A stretch of DNA of 31,245 nt, taken from positions 21,787-53,031 of the IMG/VR virus record IMGVR_UViG_3300000117_000023. One strand, 5' to 3'. This DNA comes from a virus. Below the pieces are notes generated by a model. That model did not search any database and was not told the origin of the DNA. It saw only the letters and a list, made by a program, of their open reading frames with translations. Of the stretch, positions 8,562 to 16,317 are shown in pieces (the stretch's first letter is position 1; every line of letters starts with the position of its first letter). A program made the translations under genes and the position numbers.

Positions 8562-9551
8562 ATGAATAAACGAGCACTAATAACTGGTATTAACGGACAA
8601 GATGGTTCATACCTATGCGAACTATTATTGAGTAAAGGTTATGAGGTTACTGGTATTCTTAAAAGAAACTCTGTAGCTGAAAACCAAACTGCAAGAATAC
8701 CTGATGAAGTATTTAGTAATATAAAACTATTTTACGCAGATATGTTGGATATGTCTTCATTGGTTAGAGTTTTACAGGAAGTAAAGCCACATGAAATATA
8801 CAATCTAGCTGCTCAATCACATGTTAGAATAAGTTTTGATATGCCAATTTACACAACACATTCAATAGCAACTGGAACGTTAAACCTTTTGGAAGCAATA
8901 AGACTTGTTTGTCCACAGGCAAAAATGTACCAGGCCAGTAGTTCAGAAATGTTTGGAAATACAATAGACGATGATGGATACCAAAGAGAATCTACACCTC
9001 TTAATCCAGTTTCTCCATATGGTTGTGCAAAAGTATACGCTCATAATATTTGTACAAATTATAGAAATGCATATGGAATGTTTATATCAAACGGTATACT
9101 ATTTAATCATGAGTCACCTAGAAGAGGTACAAACTTTGTAACTAATAAGGTAGCAAAAGAAGCAGTAAGAATAAAATTAGGATTAACTAGTGAATTAAAA
9201 CTAGGAAATTTAGAAGCAAGCAGAGATTGGGGACACGCTAAAGACTATGTAGAAGCTATGTGGTTAATGCTTCAACAATCTAAACCAAATGACTTTGTAT
9301 GCTCAACAGGTATATCACATACTGTTAAAGACTTAGTAGAATATGTTTTTGGAAAATTAGAGTTAGATTGGAAAAAATACATAAAACAAGACAAAAAATT
9401 CTACAGATCAGAAGAACTTCAGTATTTAAAAGGAGATTGTTCTAAAGCAAAAACTGAGTTAAATTGGAAACATGAATATACATTTGAAACAATGTTAGAT
9501 GAAATGATAACATATTGGAAAAATTACTATACAAAACAGGAGAATAAATAA
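8562..9551 (+). CDS. gmd: GDP-mannose 4,6-dehydratase
   Basis: The enzyme turns GDP-D-mannose into GDP-4-keto-6-deoxy-D-mannose, the common precursor of GDP-L-fucose, colitose, perosamine and rhamnose. The 329 residues fit the bacterial family (about 320-370). Hallmarks seen are the NADP site GINGQDGSYL at residues 9-18, YNLAAQSHVRISF, the catalytic segment QASSSEMFGNT, the Tyr/Lys pair in VSPYGCAKVYAHN, and the Gmd-specific SPRRGTNFVTNKV. It has a clear AGGAG ribosome-binding site and leads the second transcription unit. The next gene starts on the last base of its stop codon and encodes a 3-dehydrase that can use a 4-keto-6-deoxy sugar. Its product is therefore likely shared between a fucose branch (fcl, upstream) and a dideoxy-sugar branch. 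Confidence 0.93.
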   Translation: MNKRALITGINGQDGSYLCELLLSKGYEVTGILKRNSVAENQTARIPDEVFSNIKLFYADMLDMSSLVRVLQEVKPHEIYNLAAQSHVRISFDMPIYTTHSIATGTLNLLEAIRLVCPQAKMYQASSSEMFGNTIDDDGYQRESTPLNPVSPYGCAKVYAHNICTNYRNAYGMFISNGILFNHESPRRGTNFVTNKVAKEAVRIKLGLTSELKLGNLEASRDWGHAKDYVEAMWLMLQQSKPNDFVCSTGISHTVKDLVEYVFGKLELDWKKYIKQDKKFYRSEELQYLKGDCSKAKTELNWKHEYTFETMLDEMITYWKNYYTKQENK

Positions 9552-10966
9552 TGGTTATAAATAAAATAAAAACAGCATATAATGATTTTAAACTTAAAAG
9601 ATTAAAAAAGTCAGTTTCAACAGGAGTTAGAAAATATATTAATGCCAAACATGCAAATAAAACATGGACACCAGGTGTAGATTGGGTACAGTATTCTGGT
9701 CCATTTTTTGACGGAAATGAATATGGAGCAGCAGTTGATAATTTGATGGATGAATGGTTAATTTATGGCCAAAAATGTAGACAGTTTGAATTAGAATTTG
9801 CAGACCATTTAGGAAAAGAGTATGGAATTTTAACAAATTCAGGTAGTTCTGCAAACCTTCTTATGACAAGTGTATTGAAATCTAAGAAACTTAAGAAATT
9901 AGGTAAAACAATGAAAAAGTTTCAATTAGAACCAGGTGCAAAGTTTATTACTCCTGTTGTTTGCTTTCCTACAACAATCAATCCAATAATACAGTGCGGA
10001 TTTGAACCTGTTTTTGTAGACGTTACAATGCCTAATCTACATATTGACTTAGACCAAGTTGAAGCACTATTAAAGAAAGATAAAAAGAAAGAAATTAAAG
10101 GTATAATATTTGCACATGTATTAGGTAATCCTCCTGATATGGATAGAGTTATGGCTATAGTTAAAAAATACGATTTAATATTTTTAGAAGATAGTTGTGA
10201 TGCTTTAGGTTCAACTTGGAAAGATGATAAACTCGGGAGTTTTGGCGATATTTCAACTTGTTCATTCTTTCCAGCTCACCACATGTCAATGGGAGAAGGT
10301 GGATTTGTTGCAACAAATAACAATCAAGTAAGATTGGCACTTGCAGCAATACGAGACTGGGGTAGAGCATGCTATTGCAATTCAAATAAACCAGGTAATG
10401 TTACAGGAGGAACAGCATGTGGTATGAGATTTGGAGCATGGTTTCCAGACCAAAAAGATATTATTTTTGACCATAGATATATTTTTGATGAGGTTGGATA
10501 CAATATTAAACCACTAGAACTACAAGCAGCTATGGGATTAGAACAACTGAAAAAGCTAGACTATATGCATGATAGAAGAAAACAAAATTTCAAGAGAATG
10601 CATGAAATCATGAGTAAATATGATAAGTATTTAATGTTGCCTTCTGCATTGCCTGAAGCTGATGTATCTTGGTTTGGTTTCTTAATCACATTAAAGGATG
10701 AAGCAAAACAGCACTTTCAAAAAAATGATTTAGTAAACCACTTGGAAACGGCAAAGATTCAAACCAGAAGTTATTTTACAGGAAATGCATTATTTCACCC
10801 TGCATATGTAGATGAAGCTAAAAAATATAAAGATCCTAGAAATGATTTTCCTAATGCTACAAAATCTACTACAGATACGTTTTTTATGGGTGTATGGCCA
10901 GGAATGACTGATGAGCAATTGGATTATATTGAAGAAGTAATGCATAAGTTCATGTGGAAATACTAA
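9551..10966 (+). CDS. PLP-dependent 4-keto-6-deoxysugar 3-dehydrase, RfbH/ColD-like
   Basis: This 471-residue member of the DegT/DnrJ/EryC1 fold has no PLP-binding lysine. The usual GK position reads PAHHMSMGEGG, with His 243/244. That replacement is the mark of the sugar 3-dehydrases RfbH (CDP-linked, uses a 2Fe-2S cluster) and ColD (GDP-linked), which remove the C3 hydroxyl by a pyridoxamine mechanism. Three cysteines, C274, C276 and C290, around DWGRACYC and ACGMRFGAW resemble the RfbH cluster region. Directly downstream of gmd, it could make GDP-4-keto-3,6-dideoxymannose, the colitose precursor. Alternatively it uses another keto sugar. It also has a basic N-terminal extension of about 40 residues. 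Confidence 0.85.
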   Translation: MVINKIKTAYNDFKLKRLKKSVSTGVRKYINAKHANKTWTPGVDWVQYSGPFFDGNEYGAAVDNLMDEWLIYGQKCRQFELEFADHLGKEYGILTNSGSSANLLMTSVLKSKKLKKLGKTMKKFQLEPGAKFITPVVCFPTTINPIIQCGFEPVFVDVTMPNLHIDLDQVEALLKKDKKKEIKGIIFAHVLGNPPDMDRVMAIVKKYDLIFLEDSCDALGSTWKDDKLGSFGDISTCSFFPAHHMSMGEGGFVATNNNQVRLALAAIRDWGRACYCNSNKPGNVTGGTACGMRFGAWFPDQKDIIFDHRYIFDEVGYNIKPLELQAAMGLEQLKKLDYMHDRRKQNFKRMHEIMSKYDKYLMLPSALPEADVSWFGFLITLKDEAKQHFQKNDLVNHLETAKIQTRSYFTGNALFHPAYVDEAKKYKDPRNDFPNATKSTTDTFFMGVWPGMTDEQLDYIEEVMHKFMWKY

Positions 10967-10967
10967 T

Positions 10968-11951
10968 ATGAAAAAAACCGTATACATCACTGGCTGTTTA
11001 GGATTTATAGGTTCATATGTAACTAGAGCCTGCCTTGATAAAGGATGGTGGGTAAGAGGTGTAGACAAAATGACATACGCGTCCAGGCCTGAGTTACTTG
11101 ATGAGTTTTCAAAATATCCTAACTTTTACTTTGAGCAAACTGATATAGTAGATATGAAAGGATTATATGAGTGTGACTATGTAATAAATACAGCAGCTGA
11201 ATCACATGTTGATAATTCGATAGTTAGTAGTGATGATTTTATTCACTCAAATATTGTTGGTGTGCATAATTTATTAGAGCTTATACGAACTGTAAAAAAA
11301 GAAAGAATGCCTGTATTTTTACATTTTAGTACAGATGAAGTATATGGTGATATAGAAAATGGTTCTCATACAGAGACAGATTTATTAAAACCTAGTAATC
11401 CATATTCTGCAACAAAAGCAGCTGCAGACCAATTAGTATTGGCTTGGGGTAGAACATATAAAGTACCATATGTAATAGTTAGACCAACAAATAATTATGG
11501 AATAGGTCAATATGTTGAGAAACTTATACCAAAAACTTGCAAGTATTTAACACTTGGCAAAAAAATACCTTTGCACGATAATGGTACTCCAGTTAGAATA
11601 TGGTTACATGCAAAAGATACAGCTACGGCAATAATAAAAATTATAGAATCAGGTGTAAAGAATGAAATCTATAATATTTCTGGTAATTTTGAAACACAAA
11701 ATATAGAAGTTGTAAATAATATTTTAGAACATATGGAAATAGATACTAATATCTATTTAGGACCAGGTGATGCAAAAATAGGCAAAGACAATTCAGAATA
11801 TATTGACACAGATTTTTCTAGACAAGGACAGGATATTAGATACTCTATTGATGATAGTAAATTAAAGGCCTTAGGATGGAGTAATGAGTGTGATTTTTAT
11901 GAAGAATTACCAAGCATTGTTGAATACTATAAGAAAAATTTTGTATGGTAA
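10968..11951 (+). CDS. dTDP-glucose 4,6-dehydratase-like enzyme (RmlB family)
   Basis: A 327-residue extended SDR with RmlB landmarks. These are GCLGFIGS at the nucleotide site, VDKMTYAS, AAESHVDNSI, the catalytic TDEVYGD (T122-D123-E124), the pair Y146/K150 in PYSATKAAADQL, and RPTNNYGIGQYVEKLIP. The tail QDIRYSIDDSKLKALGW also matches. These fit dehydration of dTDP-glucose (or another NDP-glucose) to the 4-keto-6-deoxy sugar. No RmlA-type nucleotidyltransferase is encoded here, so the host would supply the substrate. The third-strand region differs from typical RmlB (shorter insert after TYAS), so nucleotide preference is uncertain. It starts 1 bp after the RfbH-like gene. Confidence 0.85.
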   Translation: MKKTVYITGCLGFIGSYVTRACLDKGWWVRGVDKMTYASRPELLDEFSKYPNFYFEQTDIVDMKGLYECDYVINTAAESHVDNSIVSSDDFIHSNIVGVHNLLELIRTVKKERMPVFLHFSTDEVYGDIENGSHTETDLLKPSNPYSATKAAADQLVLAWGRTYKVPYVIVRPTNNYGIGQYVEKLIPKTCKYLTLGKKIPLHDNGTPVRIWLHAKDTATAIIKIIESGVKNEIYNISGNFETQNIEVVNNILEHMEIDTNIYLGPGDAKIGKDNSEYIDTDFSRQGQDIRYSIDDSKLKALGWSNECDFYEELPSIVEYYKKNFVW

Positions 11952-11956
11952 AAAGA

Positions 11957-12712
11957 ATGAAAATACTTATAACAGGGTCAAATGGTTATATAGGCAAAGC
12001 TTTAACAAACCATTTATTAAAACATGACTTAACACTTTTACATAGAGGTGTATGCGACCTAACAGATGAATGGCAAGTAGATAGATTTTTTGATGAAAGA
12101 TATGACTTGGTTATTCACTGTGCAGCAATGGGAGGCAGTAGACTAAAGTCTGATTCTCCAGACGCTTTAATAGCTAACTTAAAAATGTTTTTAAACCTAT
12201 ATAAACATAAGGATAAAATAGAAAAATTTATCCATTTTGGCTCAGGTGCACAACATCACTCGTTAGAGACTTATTATGGATTAAGTAAGAGGGTAATCTC
12301 AGACTTAATGAATAGTGATAGAGATCGATTTTATAATTTTATAATATATGGTTTATTTGATAAACATGAAATAGATACTAGATTTATAAAGTCTTGTATA
12401 AATAAATGTAAAGATAAAAAACCTATAATAGTTTATAAAAATAAGCAAATGGATTTTTTCCATATGGAAGATCTAATGATATTGATTGACGAATGTATTA
12501 ATAATAAGCTAACAGACCGAGAGTTGGAATGTGTTTATTGGGAAATATTTGACCTATGTAAAATAGCAAGACTTGTTATATCTGAAATGGGTACAGGTGA
12601 ATTAATATTAGGAGAACATGGACTAGACAAGCCATATACTAGAGTAGGAAAAAAATACAGAGCAGGAAATTTGGAAGATAAAATTAAACAAACCATTGGA
12701 GAACTAAAATGA
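11957..12712 (+). CDS. Short SDR nucleotide-sugar reductase/epimerase
   Basis: A compact SDR of 251 residues starting at MKILITGSNGYIG (Rossmann motif GSNGYIG). It continues with VIHCAAMGGSR and a YxxxK pair in TYYGLSKRV. It resembles the 4-keto reductase or epimerase/reductase branch (RmlD, ColC, GDP-fucose-synthase-like proteins) more than the dehydratases, and it is about 50 residues shorter than most. An ATG at 11945 would add four residues and a 7-bp overlap; I prefer 11957 because the Rossmann strand then begins at residue 2, as in the family. In context it could reduce the 4-keto dideoxy sugar produced upstream. That link is inference. Confidence 0.75.
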   Translation: MKILITGSNGYIGKALTNHLLKHDLTLLHRGVCDLTDEWQVDRFFDERYDLVIHCAAMGGSRLKSDSPDALIANLKMFLNLYKHKDKIEKFIHFGSGAQHHSLETYYGLSKRVISDLMNSDRDRFYNFIIYGLFDKHEIDTRFIKSCINKCKDKKPIIVYKNKQMDFFHMEDLMILIDECINNKLTDRELECVYWEIFDLCKIARLVISEMGTGELILGEHGLDKPYTRVGKKYRAGNLEDKIKQTIGELK

Positions 12713-13695
12713 AATCAGCATTTTTATCAGAAATGAGTTTCACAGGTAAAGTACCTAGAAATCATACAAATATGAGAACAGAATTTGCATGGATGGTTGC
12801 ATTAGATGCACATCACCAAAATATAGGTGAGTACAAGCAGGTATCAGGATACGACCATGTATTTATTATTTTACCAAAACTAAGAACAAATTTATCAGCT
12901 GATGCTACAATTCTTGGTAAAGTTGAAAATACAGCATCTGTATTTTATAGTCCTACATTAATTACTGAACTTAAGAAAACCAATGCTAAAGTATACATCT
13001 TACAGGAAGGCCCTTCTTGGCTATTTAATGATTATGAGGTACCACAACAGTTTGACTATATAAATAGTCTTATGTCTTGTGACGGTATATTTGCACATAA
13101 TGAATTGGATGTTAAATTTTATAAGGGAATAACATATGGTAATGTACCAGTTCACGTTATTCCTTCTCTAATGATTGAAGATTTACTTCCAGCTAGTAAA
13201 ACACTAACTGTTGAAAATAAAACTATTATGGGTGGTAATCTATCAAGATGGTATGGTGGTGCACAAAGCTTTTTAGTTTCTAGAATATTTGGAAATCCTA
13301 TTTGGACACAAACAAGCCATTCAACTAGAGAACTTGAAGCTGGAATAGATGGACTTAATCATTTGCCAAGAGTTTCATGGGTAGATTGGATGAAAAATAT
13401 AGGAACATATAAATATGCAGTTCACTTAATGCCAACAGTTGCAGCTGGAACATTTAGTTTAAATTGTGCATATTATGGAATTCCGTGTATTGGAAATAAG
13501 GATGTAGATACTCAAAACACTTGCCACCCAGATTTATCTGTAGATGTAAATGATGTAGAACAAGCCGTTAAACTTGCAATAAGATTAAGAGACGATGAAG
13601 AGTTTTATAGTACATGTTCAGCAATGGCAAGGTTTGGTTATGAAGAAAACTATACAGAAGAAAAATGGAAAGCTAAAATGGAGAATATAGTATGA
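12709..13695 (+). CDS. Probable GT-B type glycosyltransferase
   Basis: This 328-residue protein overlaps its neighbour by ATGA. The pattern suggests a two-Rossmann GT-B fold. The N-terminal half has YDHVFIILPKL, VYILQEGPSWLF and CDGIFAHNELD, and the C-terminal half has IPSLMIED and a donor-side segment (MPTVAAGTFSLNCAYYGIPCIGNKDVD) typical of the nucleotide-sugar-binding end of glycosyltransferase families 1 and 4. The classic EX7E motif is not evident. Position between SDR genes and a GT2 in one transcription unit supports a role in glycan assembly. Sugar donor and acceptor are not readable. Confidence 0.6.
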   Translation: MKSAFLSEMSFTGKVPRNHTNMRTEFAWMVALDAHHQNIGEYKQVSGYDHVFIILPKLRTNLSADATILGKVENTASVFYSPTLITELKKTNAKVYILQEGPSWLFNDYEVPQQFDYINSLMSCDGIFAHNELDVKFYKGITYGNVPVHVIPSLMIEDLLPASKTLTVENKTIMGGNLSRWYGGAQSFLVSRIFGNPIWTQTSHSTRELEAGIDGLNHLPRVSWVDWMKNIGTYKYAVHLMPTVAAGTFSLNCAYYGIPCIGNKDVDTQNTCHPDLSVDVNDVEQAVKLAIRLRDDEEFYSTCSAMARFGYEENYTEEKWKAKMENIV

Positions 13696-14966
13696 TAGAG
13701 AATGTAAGTTTCGTCATAAATACAGCCCGTAATGAGTTAGACAACCTAAAACTATTATTGAAATCCTTACAGAAAAATTTAGATAGAGATACACATCAAA
13801 TTCTAGTGTTTATTGATAGTGATAACGAAGGAACATACGAATGGTTGAAATCTATTAAAAATGATTTTAATGATTTAAAGATAATAACTCATTCATTACC
13901 TCCCTGTATAGGATACTCTAGAAATAATAATCTATTAGTAGAATTAGCTGATAATGAAATAGTAAGTTATTTACAAAGTGACATGGTTATATCTCCTGGA
14001 TATGATACAGATATTCTTCGTGATATAGAAAATAACTGCATATTATCTGCAACCAGAGTAGAACCACCATTACATGGAGAATCTTCTCAAACTATAACTA
14101 AAGATTTTGGACTAGAACCTAATGGCTTTGATTTTGATGAATGGAATAATTATGCTCTAACAGTTAAGCAAGATAAAGAATCTACTTTCTTCTTTGCACC
14201 TATTACATTTTATAAAAGTCTGTGGCTAAGCTTAGGAGGATATGATACATATTTTAGAAGATCTAGAGAAGATTCTGATTTTGTACAACGATGTGTACAT
14301 AAAGGCGTAAAGTTAAAACAAACACATAATGCTATAGTATACCATTTTACTTGTACTTCTTCAAGAGGAAAAGATTGGCACAATCCAAAAAACACAGAAG
14401 CACAAGAAAGAGTACAATTACAAAAACAGGCAGATATAGTAGAAGTTAAACGATTTATTAGAAAATGGGGTAACCTTAATCACGGTGAATCAAAGCTAGT
14501 AAAGTATGATGTAGACTTTACAATTTTAAACTCCATAAATTTTCATCCAAACTTTATTGCACAAATAGAACCTTTGGCATCTAGAGTATGGATAGATTCA
14601 GATTTATCTGAAATAAATGAAATAGTACTAAACGAACATAAATTAGCCAATAAACTTCTTGGTTTTACAGAAGACCAATGGGACACGGCAAAACAGTTTT
14701 ATAATTTAGATGACTATTCAAATGTGTATAAAGATTTAACAAAGGAAAAACTATTACAATATAATGTATTAGTTGAAATAAATGCACTAAAATTTACACA
14801 AGATGATGCAAATGTCCTTAACAGTTTACATAGTATTATTGAAAATACTGAAGTAGGAGACTATGAATACGGTAATTTAATATTTAGAATAAGGTCAAAA
14901 AACACTATAAATTCAACTGAAATGAGTAATCCAGTATTTGATAATAAATTGTTAAATATTGTATAA
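13692..14966 (+). CDS. Family 2 glycosyltransferase with C-terminal extension
   Basis: Residues 1 to about 260 are a GT2 domain with VSFVINTARNELDNL, a phosphate-binding turn (IDSDNEGTYEW), the QSDMVISPGYD segment at the DxD position (SD rather than DxD), and the acceptor-side SREDSDFVQRC. The last 150 residues or so (from about 275) are an extra domain of unknown role with no membrane segment. The gene overlaps the previous one by ATGA and closes the second transcription unit, with promoter P3 starting 5 bp after its stop. The replaced DxD residue may change metal dependence, or the alignment by eye may be off. Confidence 0.8.
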   Translation: MIENVSFVINTARNELDNLKLLLKSLQKNLDRDTHQILVFIDSDNEGTYEWLKSIKNDFNDLKIITHSLPPCIGYSRNNNLLVELADNEIVSYLQSDMVISPGYDTDILRDIENNCILSATRVEPPLHGESSQTITKDFGLEPNGFDFDEWNNYALTVKQDKESTFFFAPITFYKSLWLSLGGYDTYFRRSREDSDFVQRCVHKGVKLKQTHNAIVYHFTCTSSRGKDWHNPKNTEAQERVQLQKQADIVEVKRFIRKWGNLNHGESKLVKYDVDFTILNSINFHPNFIAQIEPLASRVWIDSDLSEINEIVLNEHKLANKLLGFTEDQWDTAKQFYNLDDYSNVYKDLTKEKLLQYNVLVEINALKFTQDDANVLNSLHSIIENTEVGDYEYGNLIFRIRSKNTINSTEMSNPVFDNKLLNIV

Positions 14967-14971
14967 AACAT

Positions 14972-15000
14972 TTTACCATGTTAAAAATATTTGTTATATT
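14972..15000 (+). promoter_or_regulatory. Promoter P3, placed for leaderless transcription
   Basis: TTTACC (14972-14977), 17 bp and TATATT (14995-15000) match P1 in nearly every base including the spacer. A start 7-8 bases downstream of the -10 box falls at about 15007-15008, directly before ATG 15009, and no ribosome-binding site is present. The mRNA is therefore predicted to begin at or almost at the start codon. The -35 box begins 6 bp beyond the preceding stop codon. Confidence 0.68.
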
Positions 15001-15008
15001 ATAAATAT

Positions 15009-15458
15009 ATGAAAATAAAAGTACAAATCGCAGAATCTTGTAAGATTCACAAAGACGTAACAATAGTAGAACCAGTAAATATGTATGGTTGTGAAGTTAA
15101 ACAAAATGCATTCATAGGTCCATTTGTAGAAATACAGAAAGACGTTACAATTGGAATAAATTCACGAATAAGCAGTCACACATTTATATGTTCAGACGTT
15201 GAAATTGGAGATAATTGCTTTGTTGCACATGGTGTAATGTTTATTAACGATAAATTCGACGCACCTTTACAGGATTGGATAAGTAGAAAAACTAGAATAG
15301 GTAATAATGTTAGAATAGGTTCTAATGCAACAATACTTCCAGTAGACATAGGATACGGTGCAGTAATTGGAGCAGGATCCGTTGTAACTAAGGATGTTCC
15401 AGCCAATACAATAGTGTATGGAAATCCAGCAAAAATAATGGGGAAAACAAATGAATAA
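15009..15458 (+). CDS. Left-handed beta-helix sugar N-acyltransferase (WlbB/FdtC-like)
   Basis: A 149-residue hexapeptide-repeat protein. Runs of [LIV]-G-x-x-x repeats (IGPFVEI, IGINSRI, IGDNCFV, IGNNVRI, IGSNATI, IGYGAVI, IGAGSVV) span most of the length, and it ends with DVPANTIVYGNPAKIMG. That is the pattern of the acetyl-CoA-dependent acyltransferases that modify amino sugars on nucleotide carriers, and the His in CFVAHGVMF is a likely catalytic base. An upstream TTG at 14991 would extend it into the promoter, so ATG 15009 is used. It overlaps the Gfo/Idh gene by 8 bp. Together with the next two genes it resembles WlbB in the diacetamido-uronate pathway. Confidence 0.87.
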   Translation: MKIKVQIAESCKIHKDVTIVEPVNMYGCEVKQNAFIGPFVEIQKDVTIGINSRISSHTFICSDVEIGDNCFVAHGVMFINDKFDAPLQDWISRKTRIGNNVRIGSNATILPVDIGYGAVIGAGSVVTKDVPANTIVYGNPAKIMGKTNE

Positions 15459-16314
15459 ACAAGAAAAAATTGGATTAATCGGATATGGTTATTGGGGTAA
15501 AATTTTATATAAGACTTTACTTAAGTTAGGATATGAAAATGTAACAGTTTGTGATGTATCAGGAAATGGTGATATAAAAAACTATTCTGAGTTGGAAGTT
15601 TCGCATGTAATGATTGCAACACCACCATCTACACATTATGAAATTTGTGACCACTTCTTAAGAAGAGGTGTAAACGTATTTTGTGAAAAGCCACTAGTAA
15701 CTGAGTATGAAGAAGCTTACAGACTATATGAAGTAGCAGAAAAAACAGGAGCAAAATTATTCACAGATTGGACGTTTACATATAATTATGCAGTTCAACG
15801 ATTAAAACAAGAGTATGATGCAGGTTTATTAGGAAAAATAGAATCTATTTCTATGCATAGATATAATGTAAATATTACACATATCGTTGATGGTACCACA
15901 TGTAAATGGGACTTAGCATGTCATGATGTTTCAATAATACAATATTTAGTTGGAGTAAAACCTGTACAAGTTGATTGGACAGAGTATAGTAAGAGAATGA
16001 ATGGTCCTGATAGTGCGTTTGGTATATTAACATATAAAGATTTTGCAGCAACAGTAAATGTTTCATGGGTATATGGAGACAAATTTAGAGAATGTGTATT
16101 TGATTTTGAAAATGCAACTGTAATATGGGATGATAAAACACAAACAATGACCTACTACACAAAGGCTGAATCTCATTCACATAGACAAGAAACTGTGGAT
16201 TATGCATCATTTCCTTCACCACTTGAAAATTCTATAAACAACTTTTTGAGTGAAAATACTGCAACAGCTAATAAAGAAATAACATTACAAACTTTAGAAA
16301 TATTAGAGGATTAA
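15451..16314 (+). CDS. Gfo/Idh/MocA-family sugar dehydrogenase (WlbA-like)
   Basis: A 287-residue NAD(P)-dependent oxidoreductase. The dinucleotide site is GLIGYGYWG near residue 8, the family signature CEKPL has K80, and D154/H158 in WDLACHDVS fit the catalytic D-x3-H of the family. Members such as WlbA oxidise the C3 position of an NDP-sugar to a ketone, ready for transamination. It is somewhat shorter than the usual 310-350 residues, with the loss at the C-terminal end. Its position between an acyltransferase and a DegT aminotransferase is the arrangement expected for making an N-acylated 3-amino sugar. Confidence 0.86.
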   Translation: MNKQEKIGLIGYGYWGKILYKTLLKLGYENVTVCDVSGNGDIKNYSELEVSHVMIATPPSTHYEICDHFLRRGVNVFCEKPLVTEYEEAYRLYEVAEKTGAKLFTDWTFTYNYAVQRLKQEYDAGLLGKIESISMHRYNVNITHIVDGTTCKWDLACHDVSIIQYLVGVKPVQVDWTEYSKRMNGPDSAFGILTYKDFAATVNVSWVYGDKFRECVFDFENATVIWDDKTQTMTYYTKAESHSHRQETVDYASFPSPLENSINNFLSENTATANKEITLQTLEILED

Positions 16315-16317
16315 ACT

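Noticed and set aside
15000-15007. T4 late promoter box TATAAATA
   Set aside because: It matches the T4 consensus but overlaps the -10 end of P3 and abuts the ATG, and the other two P copies do not have it; likely chance in AT-rich DNA.
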